Assembly (NCBI GenBank): GCA_964396845.1
Contig: CAYNGH010000038.1
Location: 1 to 23,899 of the forward strand
Reading direction: 5' to 3'
DNA length: 23,899 nucleotides
Source: CAYNGH01 sp964396845
GTDB lineage: Bacteria > Vulcanimicrobiota > JAJTBE01 > CAYNGH01
Both the position numbers and the translations under genes were made by a program. Shown here in pieces: positions 1 to 6,503 of the stretch. Numbering within the stretch: position 1 is the stretch's first letter; each line of letters starts with the position of its first letter. The notes below the pieces were generated by a model. The model was given only the letters and a program-made list of their open reading frames with translations. It did no database searches and was not told where the DNA came from.

Positions 1-393
1 GATGAGAGTATATACATCTAATTTTCCCAGTTGGGCGCCATCCCGCAAGTGGCTCACCTCGACGCTGATGCGGTATGGATCCGAGGGCTTCCCCTCATCC
101 CATGCAACTCCTGTCAGATCCCGGGATGCGTCGAATCCGTCTTTCAGTTTGAATTCGTCATTTCGAAGAACCTTTGCCTTATCGGCAGACCCAGTATGTT
201 CTGCCTTGTCCAAAACCCGGGGATTCAGGGAAATCGTTTTAAAGATACTGCTCTGGCCACCCAGGGAAACTTTTTCTTTCGGCTCCCCGGGGGATGAATT
301 CCCCCTTATGCCCAGTGTGTTGCCTTCGCCGGCTTTTTTCAGATCCGATCCACGGACGGTCATAATTTTCAGCTTTGAGGGGTCAATATTCAT
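1..393 (-). CDS. Unrecognised protein, N-terminal 131 residues (runs off window)
   Basis: An open minus-strand frame starts at ATG 393-391 and stays open through base 1, so only the N-terminal 131 residues are visible. The start follows a GGGAG ribosome-binding site and a well-formed promoter at 439-467. There is no signal peptide or membrane segment. The first ~45 residues are polar and low-complexity and contain PKEKVSLGG near residues 38-46. After about residue 75 the sequence becomes domain-like (FDASRDLTGVAWDEG, then ISVEVSHLRDGAQLGKLDVY), which looks like alternating beta strands, possibly a beta-sandwich; that fold is a guess. The PxExVxLG string resembles PSDLIEIG near the N-terminus of the large GH13 protein at 20251. 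I do not recognise the family. Being a gene is well supported by promoter, RBS and frame; function is unknown. Confidence 0.75.
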   Translation of the reverse strand, partial: MNIDPSKLKIMTVRGSDLKKAGEGNTLGIRGNSSPGEPKEKVSLGGQSSIFKTISLNPRVLDKAEHTGSADKAKVLRNDEFKLKDGFDASRDLTGVAWDEGKPSDPYRISVEVSHLRDGAQLGKLDVYTLI

Positions 394-438
394 CGGTCAT
401 CTCCCAACACAGATTAAATGGCGGATTCTCCCACTAAA

Positions 439-467
439 AGTATATTCTTTTTATTAATTGAAGTCAA
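439..467 (-). promoter_or_regulatory. Sigma70-type promoter of the partial gene
   Basis: On the minus strand a -35 TTGACT (467-462) and a -10 TATACT (444-439) are separated by exactly 17 bp. Predicted transcription begins about 40 bases upstream of the ATG at 393. No clear terminator for the upstream GNAT gene was seen between 468 and 533. Confidence 0.75.
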
Positions 468-533
468 CAGAAACTGCCGGGGCATCTGTTACAAAATTGT
501 TAACCTTTAGCAGGCAAAACACGAAAATTATGA

Positions 534-1022
534 TTAATCGATGAGAATTCTGTTTTCCTTGCGGATAAATGAGATCATGACCGGCTTGAAACCATGATCG
601 CCAAAAAACCTGCTGACAGCATCAACATCTCTGGTATGGGCATTGACTACAAAATGATTCGCCCCAAGGCCCACGCCTTTTTCCACTATCTCTTCCAGAA
701 GACGGCCCCCGGTATTTTTCCCCCGGTGATCAGGAGCAACATACAGGGCTTCCACATCCAGGTAAGATGCACCCTCGGGGATTTCCCGGACACCATGCCC
801 ACGGTGGATGCTTCCGTAAACAAAACCCCGGATTCTCCCGGCAGATTCTGCCACCAAAAAACAGTCCCCCAGCCGGGCTGTCAGTTCTCCCCGGCCCGCG
901 GCGATGAAATGGGGAGTGATTTCCTCTCCAGCCCAAAGTTGGCAGAGGGCCTTGATGTCATCAATATCCGTCACCCGACACCGGCGGATTATCATCACCT
1001 CTGCAGTGGCATCCTCACTCAT
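534..1022 (-). CDS. GNAT-family N-acetyltransferase
   Basis: A 162-residue protein with the GNAT fold signature. Beta strand 4 (SYLDVEALYVAP, 87-97) is followed by the acetyl-CoA pyrophosphate-binding loop (DHRGKNTGG, 98-106), and a C-terminal ARD-like stretch (DAVSRFFGDHGFKP) typically completes the acetyl-CoA site. Known GNATs move an acetyl group from acetyl-CoA to an amine; the substrate cannot be read here. The ATG overlaps the TGA of the upstream nitroreductase as ATGA, and the GGAGGAG Shine-Dalgarno lies inside the nitroreductase C-terminus, so the two are almost certainly co-translated. Length is normal for a single-domain GNAT. Family confidence is high, substrate unknown. Confidence 0.88.
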   Translation of the reverse strand: MSEDATAEVMIIRRCRVTDIDDIKALCQLWAGEEITPHFIAAGRGELTARLGDCFLVAESAGRIRGFVYGSIHRGHGVREIPEGASYLDVEALYVAPDHRGKNTGGRLLEEIVEKGVGLGANHFVVNAHTRDVDAVSRFFGDHGFKPVMISFIRKENRILID

Positions 1023-1960
1023 TTATCTCCTCCACCGGCAGGGTCATCACAAGACCCGATCCATTCAAAGCCGGACTTGATGATACTCTCCAGAATCTTC
1101 CCGTTTAGATCAATCATGCCATCAGCCTCATAATGAAGGCCGAAGTATCGCTGGGCCGGGTTGAAACTGCCCTGCTCCTCCACTGCCTGCTTCCATTTGC
1201 ATGCATTTTCCTCGCCGGCAATCCGGGAGCTGACTCTGTGAAATGTTTCCATTCTTTCAGGAGTTATTTCGATATTTTCCGGAAACTTTTCTTTCATGGC
1301 ATTCAGAAGTTCTTCCGGCTCAGGGTCCCGATAAATCTCTCGATGAACAAGAAGCTCCTGGGGAAGTTTCTTGCGGGGAAAGGGACGAAGCTGGGGGTAT
1401 CCAACACACAGAAGCACCACAGGAAGAACGCCGGGGGGAGTCTTCAGAATCTCTCTTAGTTCAACGAGGTGTTCCAGAATTGTTCCCACATAACAAGTGC
1501 CAAGATCCATGGCATCCGCAGCAGTGCAAGTGTTCTGGGCGGAAATGATTACATCCTGAATGGAGATCCAGAAATGATAAAAAGCCTGATGAGCTGAGAA
1601 AGGTGCCTTTTCCAGCTCTGCCCATCGTCGAAGCCGATGCCAGTCGATGCAATAGACAAGGTTCACCGGAGCCTGAGCCACAAAGGATTGCCCGCAAATC
1701 TCCCCCATTTTACTGCGGTTCTCTTCATCCTCAATCACAATAATTGACATGGGTTGCAGATTTCCCCCCGAGGGAGCATGAATCCCCGCTTCAAGAATTG
1801 TGTCGAGAAGCTCCCTGTCTATGGGCCTTTCGTCAAAACGCCGGCAACTGGCCCGCTGAAGCAGGAGTTTCATGGTTTCATTGGGATATTCTTTTTTGAC
1901 ACCATGGGAAACCTTCGCCCCGTGATGTGAAGGAAGTCCCTGAGATGTGGTATTTGCCAT
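1019..1960 (-). CDS. Nitroreductase-family flavoprotein with C-terminal extension
   Basis: Residues 30-75 carry the nitroreductase FMN-binding signature: RASCRRF (36-42), in which arginines usually contact the FMN phosphate, then HAPSGGNLQP (61-70). Members use FMN and NAD(P)H to reduce nitro compounds, quinones or enamides, or act in cofactor biosynthesis; the specific role is not inferable. I chose ATG 1960, preceded by GGGGGGAAAGTT, giving 313 residues. An in-frame ATG at 2071 would add 37 residues with no good RBS and no family resemblance. After the ~200-residue core there are roughly 100 further residues (FPENIEITPERM to the end) that most nitroreductases lack. It overlaps the downstream GNAT gene by 4 bases. 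An upstream TATACT on the minus strand near 1995 lacks a proper -35. Confidence 0.85.
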   Translation of the reverse strand: MANTTSQGLPSHHGAKVSHGVKKEYPNETMKLLLQRASCRRFDERPIDRELLDTILEAGIHAPSGGNLQPMSIIVIEDEENRSKMGEICGQSFVAQAPVNLVYCIDWHRLRRWAELEKAPFSAHQAFYHFWISIQDVIISAQNTCTAADAMDLGTCYVGTILEHLVELREILKTPPGVLPVVLLCVGYPQLRPFPRKKLPQELLVHREIYRDPEPEELLNAMKEKFPENIEITPERMETFHRVSSRIAGEENACKWKQAVEEQGSFNPAQRYFGLHYEADGMIDLNGKILESIIKSGFEWIGSCDDPAGGGDK

Positions 1961-2076
1961 AACTTTCCCCCCTGTGTGTTCATCAATAAGTATATCAACA
2001 TGTTTTTTCCAAGGCCTAAAAAACCCTGCATCCTGTGCTACAGACAAACTGTTACTTACAAAACACCGCATATCAC

Positions 2077-2134
2077 ATCCCGACCCATTTTTGGAAAATG
2101 GGGCACTTTAGAAGTGCCCAATATAAGTCGGGAT
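2077..2134. repeat. Three-way-junction palindrome
   Basis: Three helices read directly from the sequence: outer stem ATCCCGAC (2077-2084) with GTCGGGAT (2127-2134); inner hairpin CCATTTT/AAAATGG (2085-2091 / 2095-2101, loop TGG); inner hairpin GGCACTT/AAGTGCC (2102-2108 / 2112-2118, loop TAG). All pairs are Watson-Crick and the three helices abut, leaving only 2119-2126 unpaired at the junction. It could be part of a non-coding RNA, a leader structure, or a relic of a palindromic element. The strand used is not determined. Confidence 0.6.
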
Positions 2135-2256
2135 TGTCATGATCGGTAGGATATAACCCTCGGGCCGTTGGTTATGTGTTGGTGGGCGTTTTCATATTCT
2201 TTATTATATTCTAATGCTCCGTCAGAATGGCGAAGCCCTCATGAAGTTCTTTTTGG

Positions 2257-2279
2257 AGAGGTTTGGAGAACCTCTTTTT
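2257..2279 (+). terminator. Rho-independent terminator with no plus-strand gene upstream
   Basis: Stem AGAGGTT (2257-2263) / AACCTCT (2269-2275), loop TGGAG, followed by TTTTT. The T-run is only on the plus strand, so it ends a plus-strand transcript. Every gene to its left in the window is on the minus strand, and the rpsT promoter lies downstream, so what it terminates is unexplained. Confidence 0.6.
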
Positions 2280-2308
2280 GGGAAGGGATCATTTTTTTTA
2301 ATAGGCTC

Positions 2309-2337
2309 TTGATTCTTGAAAACAAACGTGATATAAT
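2309..2337 (+). promoter_or_regulatory. rpsT promoter
   Basis: -35 TTGATT (2309-2314) and a consensus -10 TATAAT (2332-2337) are separated by 17 bp. It sits about 35 bases upstream of the rpsT start, leaving a short leader that holds an AAGGAGGTG ribosome-binding site. Confidence 0.85.
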
Positions 2338-2371
2338 CTTCTGACACTTACTGGAAAAGGAGGTGCAACAT

Positions 2372-2653
2372 TTGGCCAATCACAAGCAGGCAAAGAAAAG
2401 AATACTTATCAATGCAAAAAAGAGGCTCCGAAATATGGCAGTCAGATCCGCAGTCAAGACGGCTTTCAAAAAAGCCATGACAGCCATCGAAGCCAAGAAA
2501 ACAGAAGATTCTCAGCAGCTGGTTACTAAAGCTATCATTTCAGTGGACAAGGCTGCCTGCAAAGGAATCATCCACAAGAACACCGCCGCAAGAAAAAAAT
2601 CACGTCTTGTAAAGCATTTGAATGATATGGTTGCCGAAGCTGCAGCCAACTAA
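2372..2653 (+). CDS. rpsT: 30S ribosomal protein S20 (TTG start)
   Basis: A 93-residue, lysine/arginine-rich helical protein with the S20 hallmarks: N-terminal ANHKQAKKR, then RNMAVRSAVKTAFKKA and the C-terminal GIIHKNTAARKKSRLVKHL. S20 binds 16S rRNA in the body of the 30S subunit. The start is TTG at 2372-2374: the upstream in-frame GTG (2363-2365) is part of the AAGGAGGTG Shine-Dalgarno and so cannot be the initiator, and translation from TTG gives the conserved N-terminus. A UUG start for S20 is also known in E. coli, where it is tied to poor initiation and autogenous control. The gene is monocistronic, with its own promoter and a terminator-like hairpin after the stop. Confidence 0.97.
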   Translation: MANHKQAKKRILINAKKRLRNMAVRSAVKTAFKKAMTAIEAKKTEDSQQLVTKAIISVDKAACKGIIHKNTAARKKSRLVKHLNDMVAEAAAN

Positions 2654-2680
2654 AGGCGGAGCGCAAAGATTTGACGCGAG

Positions 2681-2710
2681 AAATTCGATAAGAACACCTT
2701 ATCGAATTTT
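2681..2710. terminator. Probable bidirectional terminator hairpin after rpsT
   Basis: A perfect 12-bp stem AAATTCGATAAG (2681-2692) / CTTATCGAATTT (2698-2709) with a 5-base loop and A/T ends lies between the convergent rpsT and GH13-like genes. The stem is AT-rich, so efficiency is uncertain. A second small hairpin TCCCGG/CCGGGA (2715-2720 / 2730-2735) sits between it and the GH13-like stop. Confidence 0.6.
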
Positions 2711-2737
2711 CAGTTCCCGGGAAAATTATCCGGGACA

Positions 2738-4457
2738 TCACGAATCCCGGAAGAATATCACCCCGTAACGGGCAGGCACCTTCACTTGGGCTTTACGGCC
2801 CAGGACCTCGATTTTATAATCGTCAAGATATTCCGTCCAGTAACCGTCACAGGGAAAAGGCATCAGCACTTCCACGCTCTCGTTGGAAAAATTCACGGCG
2901 ATTATGAGCTGTTCTTCATCAAGATATCGCTTGAAGGCAGTTACCTGGTGCTGGGGATCCGTAAAAAAATGAAAGAAATTCCTGGACCTCACCGATGGAA
3001 AACTTTTGCGCAGTTGAATCAGCTTCTGATGGAAACGGAAAAGGTCCCCGCCGGCAAAATCCGACAGGTACTGCCAGCGGATGGGCCTGGGCCGAAGCCG
3101 TGAAGGCCCGGAATCCGGCACGAAACGGTTTTCTCCAAACTCCTGTCCGTTATATATCAGGGGAATCCCCGGACTGACAAACTGAGAAATGATACAGGGC
3201 TTCACTTTCCACCAGTGATTCTTGCGATCTCCCACCGGGTTGCCCAGGAGATCCCGACTGCCGGACATCACTCCCATCTTGACTGTGAGGCTGTGAGCAG
3301 AGCCGTCCTCGATGGAGTTGGTGGCGGTTTTGGGAATGATGCCCTGGTCATGGACAGATTCTTCGGAATAGTTGAGCTGGTTCAAGTCCATAGTTTTCCA
3401 GAAATCCTGATCCAGCTGGCGGTTATCGGTTATCCGGTGAACAGTCCTCATAAAGCTGTGATTGGCCACGCCGTTCACCGCGGAACGGTTCAAGACCTCG
3501 TGATCCAGGGTGGAGCAGTTGTCAACAAAAAGGTAAACCTCCCGATCCTCTTCCCAGGCTGTTTCCCGGATGCGCCGGGCCAGCCGGGCCAGGCCTGATC
3601 CATCGGCGCCATCCCAGAATGACCGGGCGTTGAGAAACCTGAAGCCGTCCACATTGTATTCGTCCAGCCAGTATCGGCACACTTCAAAGGCAAAGTCCGG
3701 GGTATGACTGTCGGAATAATTCAGGAATACCCGCATTCCGTCATCTCTCAGACGTCCCAGGAGAGGCTTCTTGTCAAAGAGGGGATATAGTTTTTCCAGC
3801 CCAAAAGAAGGAGCCACTGAAGAAAGATCCACATCCATGAAAACAGCTATCCCGTTTTTGTGAAGCTGGTTTATCATAACCTTCAACTGGTAGGGAGTAC
3901 CATAGTCAAAATGAGGCGCAAAATAATGAAGAGGCGCTCGATCTTTTCCCGATAAAGGCTCAAATCCCATCCACGGCGAAAAGATTATACCGTTTATTCC
4001 CAGTCGGGCNNNNNNNNNNATATGTAATGCGGTTCCTTACACCGTCAATATTCCTGTTAAAGTTGTCCATGTCCAATTCATAGAGCACCAGATCACTGGC
4101 ATCAGGCGGATTAAAGCTGTCCAGCCGGGCTGGTTTTTCTCTGGGGAATGAGAAAGCAGAATGACCATTTTCCCCTGTCATCCGGGCAAAGGGATCCGGC
4201 GACATGTCGGAATACCAGGAACCCCATTTCACCTGATATGCATATTCAAAAACGCCCCTGGGAGGCTCATCCAGCTTCCCTTCCCAGAATCCGGACTTTT
4301 CAACAAATTTCAAGGCAACACTTCGCTCCGGTTCCCAGTCACAAAAGGCCCCCAGGCACAAGACCCTGGCATCGGGTTCGATTCCCGGAAGCCAAGTCCT
4401 GAAGGTCACCTGGTTGCCCCTTACCACTGGGCCAAGCTGTGAGAAATTAACTTTCAT
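2738..4457 (-). CDS. GlgB-like GH13 protein, predicted catalytically inactive; interrupted by an N gap
   Basis: Two minus-strand open segments, 4457-4020 and 4009-2738, belong to one gene split by ten Ns. The ATG at 4457 follows AGGGGTGACAG. The 146-residue N-terminal part is a CBM48-like domain (TFRTWLPG, LGAFCDWEPE, DPFARMTGENG). After the gap comes a TIM barrel resembling glycogen branching enzymes (RLGINGIIFSPW, HYFAPHFDYGTPYQLK, FAFEVCRYWLDEYNVDGFRF, GIPLIYNGQEFGENR) and a C-terminal beta domain. The GH13 catalytic sites are changed: region I reads DVDLSS instead of DVVxNH; region II reads GFRFLNA, with Leu where the nucleophile Asp belongs; region III reads FVDN where a Glu is expected; region IV has no HD pair. 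It may bind glycan without cleaving it. Total length is about 570 residues. Confidence 0.85.
4010..4019. other. Assembly gap of ten Ns inside the GH13-like gene
   Basis: Ten Ns interrupt the coding sequence. With a literal 10-base gap the second half is out of frame; it is in frame only if the true gap is a multiple of three. Alignment of RITY-gap-ARLGIN with the usual branching-enzyme string (RLDYLKDLG) suggests only about one residue, i.e. about 3 bases, is missing. Confidence 0.95.
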
Positions 4458-4486
4458 TCTGTCACCCCTATGAATTGATAAGGCCC

Positions 4487-4534
4487 TGACAGGTGGACTG
4501 CCGGGACATACTGATCTTATGGAAGCACCTGTCA
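4487..4534. repeat. Inverted repeat TGACAGGTG / CACCTGTCA in a divergent intergenic region
   Basis: Perfect 9-bp arms at 4487-4495 and 4526-4534, 30 bases apart, lie between the divergent GH13-like gene and the DUF1844 gene. The right arm overlaps a minus-strand TTGACA (4535-4530), a possible -35 box for the GH13-like gene, although no good -10 follows at 17 bp. It could be an operator pair or a leader hairpin. Confidence 0.4.
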
Positions 4535-4654
4535 AAATCCTCTTATCAGAAAACAGGGCAAAAAAAGGAAATAAGAGATCAATACAAAAATAAATCTTTT
4601 CTGTCATTCTTGCATCATAAAACTGCCAGTATCAAAGGAACAGGAGGCGATCAT

Positions 4655-5155
4655 ATGTCACAGGACAACAAAAGCACACCAGACATCACCAAATCAACCG
4701 AGTCTATGGACAATAAGGAAAACCCGGCAAGCACAACAGAACCCCTGGACAACAGCAAAACCGCTACACCTCCCCAGGACAATCCAGAAAAAACCGCCAG
4801 CGGCGAATCTGCCACAGAAGATCCCGGGAAAACAGCTGCCACAGAAGAAACCCAGGATGCCGGCGGGGAAGAGTTTGATTTTACTCAGTTTCTCCCGGAC
4901 AAAATGGAAGATATTGCCGCTCTGCAAATTTTTCAACTTCAGCAGTGGGCGCACATTTACATGGGACTCCTGACGCATCCGAAGCAAAAGAAAATTGTCA
5001 AGGATCACAACCAGGCACGAATTGCCATCGACTGTGCTTCTGCTATGACAGAATCCCTGATGCCTTATCTTCCGGCGGAACGACAAAGAGAGTTCAAAGT
5101 TCTAATCAGCGATCTGAAAATGAACTTTATCTCCCACTCCTCCCAGGAAAAGTAA
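4655..5155 (+). CDS. DUF1844-family protein with disordered N-terminus
   Basis: 166 residues. I chose ATG 4655, eight bases after AGGAGG; the longer open frame upstream has no RBS and reads as non-coding. Residues 1-72 are low-complexity (Ser, Thr, Asp, Asn, Glu, Pro). Residues 73-160 match DUF1844: FTQFL near the start, then WAHIYMGLLTHPKQ, DHNQARIAIDCASAM, and a closing LISDLKMNFI helix. DUF1844 is a small, mostly helical bacterial domain of unknown function. The gene leads a run of four plus-strand genes. The domain call is strong; the role is unknown. Confidence 0.85.
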   Translation: MSQDNKSTPDITKSTESMDNKENPASTTEPLDNSKTATPPQDNPEKTASGESATEDPGKTAATEETQDAGGEEFDFTQFLPDKMEDIAALQIFQLQQWAHIYMGLLTHPKQKKIVKDHNQARIAIDCASAMTESLMPYLPAERQREFKVLISDLKMNFISHSSQEK

Positions 5156-5222
5156 TAACCCGACATGATCCCGTCCCGGTTTTCCAGTCATCGGATCAAG
5201 CAAAGAAAAACAGGAGTTTTGC

Positions 5223-5249
5223 ATGAACAAGGCAAACAAACGTTTATAA
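5223..5249 (+). CDS. Possible 8-residue leader peptide
   Basis: ATG 5223 opens an eight-codon frame (MNKANKRL, stop TAA 5247-5249), preceded at six bases by CAGGAG (5211-5216). It lies 22 bases ahead of the next gene. It may be a chance RBS-ATG pairing in an A-rich spacer; no attenuator hairpin is evident beside it. Confidence 0.2.
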   Translation: MNKANKRL

Positions 5250-5271
5250 GTAAAACCATTTGGAGGCTTCC

Positions 5272-5757
5272 ATGAGCGTAGAAAAAATAAAAGACAACTT
5301 CACCAGGGAAGATTGGGAAGCCATTTTGGATGCGCCTTTTCTCATAGGGCTGGCGGTATCCGATTCAGATATTCACCCCGAGGCATCTTCCCGGGAGCTG
5401 GACGCTCTCATGAAAGTCTGCGGTAAAGCCCGGGACAACTACCCGGAGAATCCCCTGATCATGGAAGCCCTTGACGAAATGGGATGGTTATCACAGATGG
5501 ACGAACCCGAGGCAGATCCCCAGGAAATCCGCAGTCATTTCGAAAAAATTGCAGTAATACTGGACAACTTCGACAGAGAGGTTTCCGGACATTATGGCCG
5601 ACAGTTCAAGGAATTTCTTTTCCAGGTGGGGCTGGAAGTTGCCAAGGCCTACAGCGAGGAGTTTTTCGGGCTGGGCAAAAAAATTTCCGACAGCGAACAG
5701 ACTATGCTGGAGATGCTCAGGGACGCCCTGGGCCTGGATGATGTTAAAATCAGGTAA
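5272..5757 (+). CDS. Small helical protein, possibly TerB-like
   Basis: 161 residues, starting at ATG 5272, six bases after GGAGG; the TTG at 5260 is upstream of the RBS. It appears all-alpha, with no signal peptide. The C-terminal half (VAKAYSEEFFGLGKKISDSE, then TMLEMLRDALGL) resembles the final helices of TerB-like domains, where a loop with acidic residues precedes a helix ending in LGL. The N-terminal half (TREDWEAILDAPFLIGLAVS, SDIHPEASSRELDAL) also has a TerB-like cadence. The resemblance is by eye only. It lies 116 bases after the DUF1844 gene and 30 bases before the next, so it is probably co-transcribed with the latter. Confidence 0.75.
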   Translation: MSVEKIKDNFTREDWEAILDAPFLIGLAVSDSDIHPEASSRELDALMKVCGKARDNYPENPLIMEALDEMGWLSQMDEPEADPQEIRSHFEKIAVILDNFDREVSGHYGRQFKEFLFQVGLEVAKAYSEEFFGLGKKISDSEQTMLEMLRDALGLDDVKIR

Positions 5758-5787
5758 CCCCTCCGAAAAGCCACAGGGAGATTCACA

Positions 5788-6405
5788 ATGGAAAGAAGAT
5801 ATGAAAGATTAATCCCCACGGGAGTAAAGGGAGGCAGAATCGAATCTTCCACCCTTACCATCACTACCAGCCTGGGAGATCATGTCATCCCCTGGGAGGA
5901 TGTGGAGTTTCTTTCTATCAACCGGATTGAAGAAGTAAAGCAGATCGCCCTCAAGGATCAGAACCGCAGTAGTTCCAGCATGATGGGAACCGGATATGCA
6001 AAGGCCATGACTTGCCAGAACAAGACTGTGAAGAAAAAAGTCACCCAGTCAGAAGTTTACACAGCCTTTCTGGTGGCCCGAAATCAGGAAAAACCATTCC
6101 GGTTTGACACCATCACCACCAACTACCGACAGATGCTGGGGCCTGATGCCGGTTACAGCGCATGGGTCAATTTCAGTGCAGTTTTCATAAAAATCATCAA
6201 CAACTCCCCCAACATAATTCTTGACTCGTCTGCGAAGGACTTTCCACAACAGGGGAAAAAATCAGTGGCCACATATTCCAGCCGGGAAAAGGCCTTCGAC
6301 GAGGCAATGAAGTATTATGAAAAAAATAAAAACTCCATCAATATCAATTCAGAAAACCCCCACAGCCGGGACGATGAAATAATCCGATTCAGCCTGGAGG
6401 ATTGA
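5788..6405 (+). CDS. Hypothetical protein, unknown family
   Basis: 205 residues from ATG 5788, preceded by AGGGAG at nine bases. No signal peptide or membrane helix. The first ~60 residues (RIESSTLTITTSLGDHVIPW, then EDVEFLSINRIEEV) read as beta strands resembling a small PH- or SH3-like barrel, and the middle (YTAFLVARNQEKPFRFD, YRQMLGPDAGYSAWVNF) is mixed alpha/beta. The last 40 residues are polar (YYEKNKNSININSENP) and probably flexible. I do not recognise the family. Normal RBS, full-length frame and tight spacing in the cluster support a real gene. Confidence 0.7.
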   Translation: MERRYERLIPTGVKGGRIESSTLTITTSLGDHVIPWEDVEFLSINRIEEVKQIALKDQNRSSSSMMGTGYAKAMTCQNKTVKKKVTQSEVYTAFLVARNQEKPFRFDTITTNYRQMLGPDAGYSAWVNFSAVFIKIINNSPNIILDSSAKDFPQQGKKSVATYSSREKAFDEAMKYYEKNKNSININSENPHSRDDEIIRFSLED

Positions 6406-6503
6406 CCTTTTCTCTTTTTTCCATGGCACCGGCAATATGGAGAATTATTATTTCTGGAGTCAGAGCAATTAAAAGCAATAAAATTAAACAAGGTGAAACT
6501 GAT

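Larger units (their letters stand above)
1961..2308. other. Intergenic region between the nitroreductase gene and the rpsT promoter
   Basis: No coding region is supported here. It holds the three-way palindrome at 2077-2134, a further hairpin ATAACC/GGTTAT (2153-2158 / 2170-2175), and the plus-strand terminator at 2257-2279. Together 2077-2279 could be a plus-strand small RNA, although no convincing promoter was found upstream of 2077. Confidence 0.5.

Noticed and set aside
2..457. Long plus-strand open frame over the left edge
   Set aside because: It is the antisense shadow of the minus-strand partial gene, which has a good promoter, RBS and domain-like sequence; the plus frame has no RBS and runs through the promoter.
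1961..2071. N-terminal extension of the nitroreductase to ATG 2071
   Set aside because: The added 37 residues show no family similarity and lack an RBS, while ATG 1960 follows a G-rich Shine-Dalgarno.
3960..4607. Separate short gene ending in PTGNKRYNLFAVDGI
   Set aside because: It is an artefact of reading ten Ns literally; in the other frame the sequence after the gap continues a GH13 barrel.
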